DNA of 22,420 nt from a virus. A program made the position numbers and the translations under genes. The first letter of the stretch is position 1; each line of letters opens with the position of its first letter. The DNA is taken from positions 1 to 22,420 of the IMG/VR virus record IMGVR_UViG_3300022540_000165; one strand, 5' to 3'. The notes under the pieces are model-generated. The model ran no database searches. It had not been told where the DNA came from and worked only from the letters and a program-made list of their open reading frames with translations. Positions 8,374 to 16,297 of this stretch are shown here, piece by piece.

Positions 8374-8996
8374 TTATTTTTCCCTACTTTTATTTATAGC
8401 TGCCGATATATATATCATGATTTTCCGCGCGAGTAAAGGTTGTTCATCTTCAGGAACTTTCTCCAACTCAAACACTAATCTAATACCATCTGGGCATATT
8501 GAACCATCAGTGACTAATATAGAATTGTATTGTTGTGTTAGACCATACGCATAGATATTCTCTGATAGTAATGAAGGTCTATCACAAGTTTTACAATCTA
8601 CAGCTTTGCCTTGGAGTTTTTTTATCTTTAAACAAGTATGACAATCTACCCTATTTTTAGTATATTCGTATTCTCCAAGGCTTTTTAATTTCCCAATGAT
8701 TTATTTAATTTAGTTCTAAGTTCTTCTTGCTTCTCAAAAACGAACTCTCTTACATCAGTATAGTAATCATAAAGATATTGTTTATTTTCATCATTACATT
8801 CAAGAGGTTTATCATTCTCATCATTAATACCTTTCCAATCAGTGGTACAATAATTAAACTGTTGCATCATACCTTCAGCTACATTATCTAATTTCATGAC
8901 GGAGAACTTGAATGGTCTAATAAGAAACTCTACTTTACTATTACCTTTACCAAATTTAAACCATTTTGCTTCCACATTCTTTTTATTAATCTTCAT
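8374..8996 (-). CDS. Tail assembly chaperone GT fusion made by -1 frameshift, with zinc ribbon
   Basis: The frame from 8700 to the TAA at 8376-8374 is open for over 100 codons, but a stop precedes it at 8703-8701. It has no ATG, GTG or TTG until deep inside, so it needs frameshifting to be translated. A -1 slip at 8694-8688 joins it to the 103-residue G protein and gives about 207 residues. The added part starts LKSLGEYEYTKNRVDCHTC and carries a CX2C-X12-CX2C zinc-ribbon pattern (Cys 119, 122, 135, 138 of the fusion). By analogy with lambda G/GT, the G part coats the tape measure while the T part recruits tail tube subunits. The zinc ribbon in the T part is unusual relative to lambda. The extension ends nine bases before the tape measure start. 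Confidence 0.85.
8608..8694 (-). promoter_or_regulatory. Programmed -1 ribosomal frameshift element
   Basis: Read on the minus strand, the heptamer G GGA AAT (8694-8688) has the canonical X XXY YYZ form in the zero frame and differs from the lambda GGGAAAG only in the last base. The zero-frame stop TAA follows at once. Six bases after the heptamer begins a perfect 9-bp stem, GCCTTGGAG (8681-8673) with CTCCAAGGC (8616-8608), enclosing a 56-nt loop. Slippery site, short spacer and stable downstream stem are exactly the parts needed for stimulated -1 frameshifting. Confidence 0.85.
8685..8996 (-). CDS. Tail assembly chaperone, G-like
   Basis: This 103-residue protein is translated without frameshifting and has a GGGGGA site seven bases before its ATG. 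Its central segment reads KVEFLIRPFKFSVMKL. It is followed by a 'DWKGINDENDKPLEC' and 'NKQYLYDYYTDVREFVFEK' pattern, which is typical of short tail assembly chaperones that precede the tape measure gene. In lambda the equivalent protein gpG is made in large excess over gpGT and both bind the tape measure protein during tail assembly, then leave. It lies directly after the tail tube gene and before the frameshift extension. The assignment is supported by position, size and the frameshift element at its end. Confidence 0.9.
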   Translation of the reverse strand: MKINKKNVEAKWFKFGKGNSKVEFLIRPFKFSVMKLDNVAEGMMQQFNYCTTDWKGINDENDKPLECNDENKQYLYDYYTDVREFVFEKQEELRTKLNKSLGN

Positions 8997-9015
8997 AATT
9001 TCCCCCTATTTTTTA

Positions 9016-9435
9016 TTAAGCTGATTCACTCCAATCTCCTCCAACTTCAAATGAAAATTCAACTGGTATAATAGCATTCTGTTCTGCGCTAACATTATAT
9101 GATGTAATATATACACCATCATTAGTATCAGTACCATCGGCGTAATAATATATAGTATCATCTATATAAAGTCTAAAACCACTTACAGTAGTACCAGCCT
9201 CATAAGCAGTTACCAAAACATCCTGACCTGTAGTATCATCTGTTGCTAAAAAACCACTAACTGAACCAGAGATATTTCTTGTACCCATACCATGCACTTT
9301 ATTGAAAGTGTCACCAAATACAGGTGCTTTCAATGCCTCTCTTTCATCAGTGAAACTCCAGGATGCTAAAGCTAATACAGTAATTGTACCTAATTTTACA
9401 GTTGCATCTGTCCCACTCTTAGTATTCATACTCAT
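9016..9435 (-). CDS. Major tail tube protein
   Basis: This 139-residue beta-rich protein has an AGGAGG ribosome binding site, the best in the tail block, as expected for an abundant structural protein. The opening MSMNTKSGTDATVKLGTI, the middle 'VFGDTFNKVHGMGTRNISGS' and the closing 'QNAIIPVEFSFEVGGDW' fit small tail tube subunits, which end with a strand describing a beta-sandwich. It lacks the extra immunoglobulin-like domain carried by lambda gpV, which explains the short length. It sits between the tail terminator and the chaperone pair, the standard place. It would polymerise in hexameric rings around the tape measure protein. Confidence 0.85.
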   Translation of the reverse strand: MSMNTKSGTDATVKLGTITVLALASWSFTDEREALKAPVFGDTFNKVHGMGTRNISGSVSGFLATDDTTGQDVLVTAYEAGTTVSGFRLYIDDTIYYYADGTDTNDGVYITSYNVSAEQNAIIPVEFSFEVGGDWSESA

Positions 9436-9459
9436 TGTTAATTCCTCCTAATTGTTTTA

Positions 9460-9888
9460 TTATAATTCTTGTTGATATCTTATAGTTAGATCCATTTGAA
9501 AATATGAGTAAGGCGCACTTATTCCGCCCTCAACCAAACGAATTGTGCCAACGTGTGTATTATTCATATGTGAAAAATCATATTTAAAGAAATATTCTAG
9601 ATCTCTAACTAGCGTATGTATATTAGTATAGTCATTAATGCTATCATTGTCCATCCGTCCATTTAAGAGTATATCCATCACCCTTAATTTATTACCACCA
9701 AGTAAGTCTTCCTCAACAATATCTTCTTGTAATGTAAAATTGATGAAGGGTTTGTTCACTATATCATTCCATCCAAAATAGCCCCTTTCCACTTGTGCTA
9801 TGTCAGATGAATAGTTAGTATCAACTGATTGTATAGTTTCTTTTAATTCATCTTTAAGTTCTGAAAGTATATCGTCTCTATCTGACAT
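9460..9888 (-). CDS. Tail terminator / tail completion protein
   Basis: This 142-residue protein has a helical charged start (MSDRDDILSELKDELKETI), then a mixed fold including 'VERGYFGWNDIVNKPFINF' and the closing 'ISAPYSYFQMDLTIRYQQEL'. The size, the terminal strand motif and the position between the HK97 gp10-like gene and the tail tube gene match tail terminator proteins of the gpU kind. These cap the growing tail tube as a hexamer and join it to the head. Its ATG overlaps the stop of the gp10-like gene (TAATG), so coupled translation is likely. The family is assigned from order and general look rather than from a diagnostic residue set. Confidence 0.75.
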   Translation of the reverse strand: MSDRDDILSELKDELKETIQSVDTNYSSDIAQVERGYFGWNDIVNKPFINFTLQEDIVEEDLLGGNKLRVMDILLNGRMDNDSINDYTNIHTLVRDLEYFFKYDFSHMNNTHVGTIRLVEGGISAPYSYFQMDLTIRYQQEL

Positions 9889-10256
9889 TATCTTACCCCT
9901 TTAATTATCGTATCCATTATAATTTCTTCAACTTTATCCATGTTATTTTCCCAAGCAACAGATAGAAAAGGTCTTTGTCCAAACTCATGTTTTCCGGCGT
10001 ATTCAACTTCACTTGCTAAATAAGCACCATCATTTTCGATTCCAGATTTTATGCTACGACGAAGATGGCCAGTTCTACTTGTGAGTATTGTTGGATGAGG
10101 GTCCCCTTTTCCAGAAAGAAAACCTTTCTTTGCTTCAGCTTCGCCCATGAAAGCAATATCACGCATAGATTTAATAAGAGCCTCTCTGAAATTCTTAGGC
10201 ATTTCCTTAATATACTTAAGGTCAGATTTTCTCCACGAAAAATCTATTTTAATCAT
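9888..10256 (-). CDS. HK97 gp10-like neck / tail completion protein
   Basis: This 122-residue protein has the hallmark pattern of the HK97 gp10-like family. It carries the central 'TSRTGHLRRSIKSGI' followed by 'SEVEYAGKHEFGQRPFLSVAW', where a tyrosine-glycine-histidine-glutamate-phenylalanine-glycine series precedes RPFL. The N-terminal half is helical and basic. By family, it acts at the head-tail junction during maturation. It follows the head-tail adaptor by one base and overlaps the tail terminator gene by one base. Its own ribosome binding site is weak, so coupled translation from the adaptor gene is probable. Confidence 0.85.
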   Translation of the reverse strand: MIKIDFSWRKSDLKYIKEMPKNFREALIKSMRDIAFMGEAEAKKGFLSGKGDPHPTILTSRTGHLRRSIKSGIENDGAYLASEVEYAGKHEFGQRPFLSVAWENNMDKVEEIIMDTIIKGVR

Positions 10257-10257
10257 A

Positions 10258-10842
10258 TTAAATCACCCATAGCCTTTTATACATATCTAACACTAATGTA
10301 GTCTCGACCATTAATCCCTGTGCAGTATAACTTACTGAACCATCTGCCAGTGTTTTTGAAACCACACCTACTTCATTACGGCCTTTGTAAGATCTTGCAA
10401 CTTCCTTAATACAGGACAACTTTATATCCTCTGGCACAGAAGAATAACCAGCAGTATAAATAATCTTAATATTCTCAATATAGTCACCTAGTGTAGTGTA
10501 TCTGAAATTAATAATACCTGAGGCTTCGTCAGACACTCTATATGATGTTGAATCAACTTCGGTAGTGCTATTCCATTCCCAATCAGAATCGTCCCATATA
10601 CCACTTATAGTTGTTATTGGGTATTGATTTAGAAACAGCATGTCATGACCGCCACCATCATAATATTGAGTATACTCTCTGCTTAAGATATCTCTATTCA
10701 TATAATTTTCAAATAGAATAGAATATCTATTTATCAAATTAGATAATAAGTCATCTGTTTCACTATTTGATACGATCATATCTATAAAATTTTTTACCTC
10801 AGCCAGACTAACTAGTGCATATTGGTTTACATTTATACTCAT
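10258..10842 (-). CDS. Head-tail connector adaptor, HK97 gp6-like
   Basis: This 194-residue protein has an AGGAG eight bases before its ATG. It begins with a helical segment (LVSLAEVKNFIDMIVS, then LSNLINRYSILFENYMNR) that matches the gp6-like head-tail connector family. The middle forms a beta-rich lobe ('LFLNQYPITTISGI', then 'IKIIYTAGYSSVPEDIKLSC'), and the last third is helical again. The 'YPI' turn and the 'YTAGY..VPEDIK' motif are typical. By family it forms a dodecameric ring under the portal. It lies between the capsid-proximal small zinc protein and the gp10-like gene, the expected connector order. Confidence 0.85.
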   Translation of the reverse strand: MSINVNQYALVSLAEVKNFIDMIVSNSETDDLLSNLINRYSILFENYMNRDILSREYTQYYDGGGHDMLFLNQYPITTISGIWDDSDWEWNSTTEVDSTSYRVSDEASGIINFRYTTLGDYIENIKIIYTAGYSSVPEDIKLSCIKEVARSYKGRNEVGVVSKTLADGSVSYTAQGLMVETTLVLDMYKRLWVI

Positions 10843-10854
10843 TGGTTATTCTCC

Positions 10855-11019
10855 TTACTTGGTTACTATATAATTTCCACACACAACAAAGTTAGGTTGT
10901 TTACACGGGCATGTATTTGGTTTATCATACCTATTGCTTATTACTTTCCTAGAGCAATGCAAACATTCCCATACCAGTTTCTCTTTATCATGTATCATCT
11001 TTAAATGTCTTCTATCCAT
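10855..11019 (-). CDS. 54-residue Cys-rich small protein, probable zinc ribbon
   Basis: A short minus-strand frame starts at ATG 11019 behind a strong GGGGGA site and ends at TAA 10857-10855, giving 54 residues. It reads MDRRHLKMIHDKEKLVWECL and continues with Cys at 19, 22, 37, 39 and 47. The paired cysteines (CLHC, then CPC) and a His at 21 suggest a small zinc-binding fold. It fills the otherwise empty gap between the major capsid gene and the connector adaptor, with the adaptor's ribosome binding site directly behind it. The family is not recognised. Its place suggests a head-related or DNA-binding accessory protein, but there is no direct evidence for function. Confidence 0.75.
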   Translation of the reverse strand: MDRRHLKMIHDKEKLVWECLHCSRKVISNRYDKPNTCPCKQPNFVVCGNYIVTK

Positions 11020-11041
11020 TTTATTTCCCCCTATAATTTGA

Positions 11042-11058
11042 GGCGGGCAGAACCCGCC
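11042..11058 (-). other. GC-rich stem-loop behind the major capsid gene
   Basis: GGCGGG (11042-11047) and CCCGCC (11053-11058) are perfect complements around a five-base loop, in DNA that is otherwise very AT-rich. It lies 17 bases after the capsid gene stop in the direction of transcription. No run of T follows on either strand, so it is not a classic terminator. It could protect the 3' end of capsid mRNA or slow transcription so that capsid is made in excess over connector proteins. Confidence 0.6.
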
Positions 11059-11075
11059 CCATAATTATTCATATC

Positions 11076-12230
11076 TTAAGCCTGTAGTTTAAACAATCCC
11101 ATAGCAGCCTCAAGACCAACATCACCATCAAGTCTGGTATGACAGATAAATTGAGTTTTACCCTCTGCCATATATTTATATGGATTAACTTGCATTTCAA
11201 TACCTTTACGAACACCAAGGTAATAATATTTCAAGTTTCCAAAAACACCAAAAGCATCTCCAGCAGAAGGTGCAGCAGGAAGTTTCTCTACTTGAACATA
11301 AGGATAACTATAAATAGTAGCAGGATTACCTGCAGTAGGTAATGTCCAAATCAACCTTTGATTATCATCTTTCTCAGTTCTAATATAGTGAGTAGCAGCC
11401 TTATTCATATAAAACTTCATACCAACAAGTTTATTATCACTAAATTTAGAAATAGCTTCACTAAAATGAACATAACTAATATCAGCAATACTACCAGATA
11501 TAGTCACTATATTAGTAGTAAGGTCAAAAAGATCACCAGTAAAACTGGAGCCAGTAAATACATATTCATCAATAGACTGACCAATAGCTTCAGCATTCAA
11601 GCTTGTAAGCCAACTTGAAATATCAAAGAATGAATCTTCCAGTAAATCGTTATAGCAAATAGAGAAATTACCTATTCGTTTCATGTCCAATTTAATCTGG
11701 TCGATTGTAGGTTCACTTTGAGTATTAGCAGTTCCAAATGTCTGAACATCAACAGAAGTGCCTGCTGTTTCAATAGGAATAGTTAAAGTATCTCTACTAA
11801 TATTAAAAATTCTACATTCCCTCATTGCTACTGATTCCAAACGAGCAAGAGCCATAAGGTCTAATTCATATTCATCAGGTACAAATTCAGAGTGAGTTGT
11901 TTCAGTCATATCTGCTTTCTGAATCATGTCAATTATGAATTTGGCATTTCTTTGTTTTCTTTCTTCATCAGCTACTTCAAAGTTCATAAACTGTCTACGA
12001 AGGTCGTAACCTTTATAGATGAAGTCTACTGTTTTATTCTCACCAGGAACTTCCAATTCAACCTTAACACCAGGTGCATTATTTCTTTTTTCCTCAACTG
12101 CTTTAAAAGCAGTATTTTCTTCAAGCAGTTTAGCATAATTTTCATCTTGCTCTGCTTGGTTTTTCTTTAAGGCATCTTCATCCATAAGTTCGCGAAGCAA
12201 GCCTTTTAATTCTTTTCGTTTATCTTCCAT
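11076..12230 (-). CDS. Major capsid protein, HK97 fold
   Basis: This 384-residue protein has an AGGA element nine bases before its ATG. The first 75 residues are helical and highly charged (MEDKRKELKGLLRELMDEDA and beyond), like the removable delta domain of HK97-type capsids. The rest contains the N-arm and fold of the family, including 'FVPDEYELDLMALARLESVA', 'NISRDTLTIPIETAGTSVD' and the closing 'QFICHTRLDGDVGLEAAMGL'. A prohead protease gene lies directly upstream, consistent with cleavage of the delta domain. The cut site is not visible. The 83-base leader between protease and capsid holds an imperfectly supported TATAAT and a small inverted repeat (12289-12301), so independent capsid transcription is possible but unproven. 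Confidence 0.93.
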   Translation of the reverse strand: MEDKRKELKGLLRELMDEDALKKNQAEQDENYAKLLEENTAFKAVEEKRNNAPGVKVELEVPGENKTVDFIYKGYDLRRQFMNFEVADEERKQRNAKFIIDMIQKADMTETTHSEFVPDEYELDLMALARLESVAMRECRIFNISRDTLTIPIETAGTSVDVQTFGTANTQSEPTIDQIKLDMKRIGNFSICYNDLLEDSFFDISSWLTSLNAEAIGQSIDEYVFTGSSFTGDLFDLTTNIVTISGSIADISYVHFSEAISKFSDNKLVGMKFYMNKAATHYIRTEKDDNQRLIWTLPTAGNPATIYSYPYVQVEKLPAAPSAGDAFGVFGNLKYYYLGVRKGIEMQVNPYKYMAEGKTQFICHTRLDGDVGLEAAMGLFKLQA

Positions 12231-12313
12231 TATATTTTCCTATATTAATTTATTTTTATATCAAAATAGTATACGATTATTATACGGTCATACGTAGTAT
12301 GCCTAATATCTAG

Positions 12314-13087
12314 CTATTTTATTTCATCTATCATTTCTTTATATACTTTGTTCTTTTCAAATTCTTCTGATTTATAATCATCATATAATTCATATATATA
12401 ATCATTACCTTTTAACTCTTCCATTTCAGCTTTAAGTTCAGTGATTAATTTTGTATAATCTGTTTCCTCTTCCTTGGTATGACCCTCATCTTCAATTATA
12501 ATCGATTCTGTATCCTCTGAGAGAGTTTCTGCTACTATTTCATCATATGTATCTAGTGTAGATTTATCTACTACTTTATCCTCTATAGCTTTCTCTATAT
12601 TACTACGGAATGATTTGGCTTCTATTGAAGTTGCGTTGTTTGCACCAATATTTACTGCACTGACTTCAAGCATTGTAGCATTATTAATGACAGCTGTTCT
12701 ATTACCTTTCTTATCCTCTTTATATTCTATTGTTTTATAGTCAGGTATGAATGATATAGAGACATTATTTATATAGCCGCCAGCAATAAGCTTATATATC
12801 TGATAACCAAATGGGTATTCTTCTTCACTGGTCATCTGTGCTTTACCTCTTATTGTTTTACCATCTTTCCAGATACGGATTATTTTTCCAATAGGTGGCG
12901 CTGTTTGTTGGTGAGACCATAGAAAGGATTTGGTTTTCTTTATCTTTGAGATATCCATACCATCTACTTTAACTATATCACCATCATAATCTCTTATTTC
13001 TTTTGTAGCTACAAATTCTACAATACGATCTTCCTTGTTAGCAGCTTTTACATCTATTATACTTAAATATTTAATTTTTTGTTCCAT
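12314..13087 (-). CDS. Prohead maturation protease S78 fused to acidic scaffold-like tail
   Basis: This 257-residue protein has AAGGAG before its ATG. Residues 1-160 match the HK97 prohead protease family. His59 lies in 'FLWSHQQTAPPIGKI', the nucleophile Ser110 is in 'YINNVSISFIPDY', and 'MLEVSAVNIGANNATSIEAK' follows, as usual for the third active-site strand. Residues about 165-257 are rich in Glu and Asp and predicted helical, and resemble a scaffolding extension rather than protease. It cuts the capsid delta domain and itself after prohead assembly, by family knowledge. It sits between the portal and capsid genes, the standard order. The acidic tail suggests that no separate scaffold gene is needed, which is consistent with none being seen. 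Confidence 0.9.
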   Translation of the reverse strand: MEQKIKYLSIIDVKAANKEDRIVEFVATKEIRDYDGDIVKVDGMDISKIKKTKSFLWSHQQTAPPIGKIIRIWKDGKTIRGKAQMTSEEEYPFGYQIYKLIAGGYINNVSISFIPDYKTIEYKEDKKGNRTAVINNATMLEVSAVNIGANNATSIEAKSFRSNIEKAIEDKVVDKSTLDTYDEIVAETLSEDTESIIIEDEGHTKEEETDYTKLITELKAEMEELKGNDYIYELYDDYKSEEFEKNKVYKEMIDEIK

Positions 13088-13096
13088 ATCATCTCC

Positions 13097-15091
13097 TTAT
13101 TCAATATATGGTGCTATTGCACAGCGACAATTACACACTTCTGATGCCGGGCCAGAATCTCCTGGAAATTTCATTCCATTAGAATATATATGATTCATTG
13201 GTACTGGTCCTACACTAAAATTATTAGCGTGTGTGTCTCTTGTGGATTCATCCATATTAGCTATCCATTCTTTCTTTTGTACACCTTCATTACCATATTC
13301 CTTAAATGCACTGGTATTCATCATACTGGCTGTTTCTGTTATTGCAATTAATTTAGACCTAACCTTAGCAAACACATATACACCTTTTATTCGTTTAGCT
13401 ATCTGGTCAAGTGATTCACCTGCATTAGCACCTTCAAATATTTCCATTTTAATCTGATTGTATACTGTAATATTAATACCTACTATCTTATTTAGTTTAG
13501 TTAATAGTATATCAGGATCTATCATGTCTTTCTTTATACTCTTAACACCTAATGTAGATCGTGCTAATTCTACAGCTGTTTCGCCTGCGCTGATATAAAG
13601 TGGTTTAGTAACTTTTCTTAACCTGTCATCTTCATTATTAGTGAAGAATTTACTCAGGTTGTTTGTTAGATTATGTATATGTTTACTATTACTAACTATC
13701 TTTAAAACTTCTTTCCTTTGTTCAAAGAAATACTTTTTAACTTTAGTTTGAAATTGTTTCTCATGTTTTAATTGTTGACGATTGAAGTTTCTTCTATATA
13801 GAGATTGTCTTGATTTAGTATTAGTTTTAGTTAGAATATCTACTATTTTATCTATCTTAGCTTCTTTTTTAGGTTCTATAGGTTCTATCTCTAAAGAATT
13901 CTCTTCCCGGCGAATTAAATTAAGCGGCAATAAATCATCACCATCATTAGTATCAGGCATATCTAAATTTAATCGTTCATTAATTTCATTCCTTGTATAA
14001 CCCATATGAAGCATCTTCTGCGCTGATTCTAATGTAATATTAAGGTCACCTTTCAAATCATCTATATCAGACAAGTCAAATTTACAGTGATAACCCGGGA
14101 AGTATGGATTAAATAGTTCAGAATTAAGTTTCTCTTGATATCGTATGAGTTGTGGTTTGATTGTTAAAGTCCAGAGTTGACGCATACCTTCTTTTGCATT
14201 AGCTCGATTAACATCATCAGATATACCCATGACAGTTTTATTAACACCGAGGGCAGTCATAATTCTATCCCTTATTGCGGCCCTTCCCTCGATGTATTCC
14301 ATTTCCCTTTGAGACATTCCTGTTTCAACATATTCCATACCACCTAGTAGACCAGCTATTTTATATGCATTATCAGACCCTTGGTGTGTTGCGTTCCATT
14401 GTCTTACCACCCTCTTTAATTGGTCTTCATTAACTGTTCCATCTTTAGGTGTCTTTAAGAAACCACCTATCTTAGCGAAGTTTTCAAAGAATACCTTTTG
14501 ATATTTAGCAGCATAGGTATCAGCGGCATATTCCATTAATACAGTTTGAATAGGTGATAGACCTCTTAGTCCTTTAGTGTTGGGAAACTTGAAGTGTATT
14601 ACTTGTTCTTTAGGCATTGGTATTTTATCATTGAATACCCATGATTCTATTTGACCAGTTTGTTTGTTCTTTTTGTGTTTCATGAACCTAGGATTAAGTG
14701 TGTGTATACTATATATTCTTTTGCTACCTTCTTGTAAGTTTAAATACCAGAATGCTTCACCATCATTGTAGAAATATATAAGTGTCTTCTCCCATAATTC
14801 AAACCTGCTTACATCTTCCGATGGTGTAATAAACATATTGTTGATTTCATGGTTCTCTGGTATTTCTTGTTCACCTCTGTACACTCTCAAAGGTACTTGT
14901 GCAAAATTAGTTGCTATAAGGCTTATTCCTCTATTAATAATATAGTTATCTCTAAAACTATCAGTTGTCGATATATCCCACTCTTCTAATTTGTTCCCCG
15001 AAACGGCATATAAAATATCCGTCCATCCTTTTTCCTTTATGGGAGTATCTTGTGGTACATATAGTGAACCTCTCTTCTCATAATTGCTCAT
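13097..15091 (-). CDS. Portal protein fused to MuF-like minor head domain
   Basis: This 664-residue protein has AAGGGA before its ATG. Residues 1 to about 395 are an HK97-type portal ('IINRGISLIATNFAQVPLRV', then 'TLNPRFM', 'VIHFKFPNTKGLRGLSP', 'LGVNKTVMG'). This part is followed by a basic linker at about 400-470. The C-terminal 100 residues match the Mu F / SPP1 gp7 minor head family: 'VRSKLIAITETASMMNTSA', 'KEWIANMDESTRDTHA' and the closing 'EVCNCRCAIAPYIE'. In most phages these are two adjacent genes, while fused forms are known in some. The portal forms the DNA entry dodecamer at one capsid vertex, and MuF-type proteins are injected or line that vertex. No frame break is visible at the junction. 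Confidence 0.9.
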   Translation of the reverse strand: MSNYEKRGSLYVPQDTPIKEKGWTDILYAVSGNKLEEWDISTTDSFRDNYIINRGISLIATNFAQVPLRVYRGEQEIPENHEINNMFITPSEDVSRFELWEKTLIYFYNDGEAFWYLNLQEGSKRIYSIHTLNPRFMKHKKNKQTGQIESWVFNDKIPMPKEQVIHFKFPNTKGLRGLSPIQTVLMEYAADTYAAKYQKVFFENFAKIGGFLKTPKDGTVNEDQLKRVVRQWNATHQGSDNAYKIAGLLGGMEYVETGMSQREMEYIEGRAAIRDRIMTALGVNKTVMGISDDVNRANAKEGMRQLWTLTIKPQLIRYQEKLNSELFNPYFPGYHCKFDLSDIDDLKGDLNITLESAQKMLHMGYTRNEINERLNLDMPDTNDGDDLLPLNLIRREENSLEIEPIEPKKEAKIDKIVDILTKTNTKSRQSLYRRNFNRQQLKHEKQFQTKVKKYFFEQRKEVLKIVSNSKHIHNLTNNLSKFFTNNEDDRLRKVTKPLYISAGETAVELARSTLGVKSIKKDMIDPDILLTKLNKIVGINITVYNQIKMEIFEGANAGESLDQIAKRIKGVYVFAKVRSKLIAITETASMMNTSAFKEYGNEGVQKKEWIANMDESTRDTHANNFSVGPVPMNHIYSNGMKFPGDSGPASEVCNCRCAIAPYIE

Positions 15092-15124
15092 ATTTATATC
15101 CCTTTATATATTTCCCCCCATATA

Positions 15125-16297
15125 TTATATTACCATTCCATATTGTATTTGTGGTTTACCATAATGTGTGTACATTGCATATCTAAAAGCATCCATTAGA
15201 TGGTCATTGAACTTTATTGGATCATCCCATACTCTACCATCACGATCTTTACGATAGGAATACGCCCTTATCTCTTTAATTAAATCTATACTATTATAGT
15301 ATATATATAATGTAGATCGTTTGCAGAAATCTAGTCCGTCTGTCACTGATTTATCAGCTGGTTTGATATTGAACCCTGCTCTGCTTATTTCTTCAATACG
15401 AGCTGGCTCTGCATTATCTGCATATATTATATCTTTCTTGTTCTTGATTAGATATTTTAGTTTAGCAATAAGATCATTGTTGGTTAAACCTGTTTGATAT
15501 AACATCTGTTCTAAGTAATACTCTTGATCAGATAATCCTATCTTTACAACTGCCGTTGCATTATTAAAACCAAAATCAATACCATATATTGTTTCTTCTA
15601 TTGTAGGTCTAACTTTTACTATAGTATAGTTATTATATATTACTTCATCTAGTGTTCCCCATTCACCTTCTCCGTAGATTTTCCAGTAAGTTGGATTAGT
15701 ATCTCTGATTGATTCTAAATATTTAATATATTGTTCGCCCAGGAAAGGATTATCTTTATATGTTGATAGTATTTCTTGAACATCCTCTTCTACATCTAGT
15801 AAATTTACTTTGAGCCACGAGAAGGCATCAGTAGGATTAAATGCCATGTATATCTGATTCATCAAATCATTTGGGGCTGACATCCTTAATTTTAATGTCA
15901 TATAATCATCATATGTGAAGTTGTTTGCTTCTTCCATTAATACATAATTCCATTCAGTTGATCTCATTTTGCTCGGGTCGTCAAATGCCGTAAATTGTAC
16001 TAATGTATTATTAGGTAGATAGGTTAGTACTTTATCAGTTTTATTATGTTCAAAATATCTGTAATAATCATATTGCTTCAGTAGATTGATAAAATCTTTA
16101 ATCAGTACCATCTTTAATGCTGGTGTAGTCTTCATTGTTAATAGTATCTTCTTATTTGGTTCGTTGGTTATCTTCTGAATGAATAGTTGATATAATGAAT
16201 GAGACTTTGAAGATCGAGCTCCACCACGATTAACTACGGTAGATTTGGTCGATTCGAAATTCTGTTTGAATATGTTAGTAACAGTTACTTTCTTCAT
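15125..16297 (-). CDS. terL: Terminase large subunit
   Basis: This 390-residue protein is the packaging motor ATPase and nuclease. The deviant Walker A is GGARSSKS (25-32) and Walker B is YVLMEEA (118-124) with the catalytic glutamate. The coupling motif MAFNP is at 151-155. The RNase H-like nuclease domain shows Asp241 in GIDFGFN, Asp294 in YADNAEP and Asp365/Asp369 in FNDHLMDAFRYA. The arrangement resembles PBSX-type large terminases. At 390 residues it is compact, but both domains are complete. Its ATG shares a base with the stop of a small membrane-protein gene (TAATG) and has no strong ribosome binding site of its own, so translation is probably coupled. Confidence 0.95.
   Translation of the reverse strand: MKKVTVTNIFKQNFESTKSTVVNRGGARSSKSHSLYQLFIQKITNEPNKKILLTMKTTPALKMVLIKDFINLLKQYDYYRYFEHNKTDKVLTYLPNNTLVQFTAFDDPSKMRSTEWNYVLMEEANNFTYDDYMTLKLRMSAPNDLMNQIYMAFNPTDAFSWLKVNLLDVEEDVQEILSTYKDNPFLGEQYIKYLESIRDTNPTYWKIYGEGEWGTLDEVIYNNYTIVKVRPTIEETIYGIDFGFNNATAVVKIGLSDQEYYLEQMLYQTGLTNNDLIAKLKYLIKNKKDIIYADNAEPARIEEISRAGFNIKPADKSVTDGLDFCKRSTLYIYYNSIDLIKEIRAYSYRKDRDGRVWDDPIKFNDHLMDAFRYAMYTHYGKPQIQYGMVI

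Noticed and set aside
8252-8554. Plus-strand open frame of about 100 residues opposite the tape measure start
   Set aside because: It is antisense to the well-supported frameshift extension and the tape measure gene, has no good ribosome binding site, and resembles nothing known.
11139-12170. Several plus-strand open frames opposite the major capsid gene
   Set aside because: They are low-complexity, Ser/Ile/Phe-rich antisense shadows of a clear capsid gene and have no ribosome binding sites.
12279-12307. TATAAT on the minus strand upstream of the major capsid gene as an internal promoter
   Set aside because: No acceptable -35 box lies 16-18 bases upstream, and a TATAAT is expected by chance in DNA this AT-rich.
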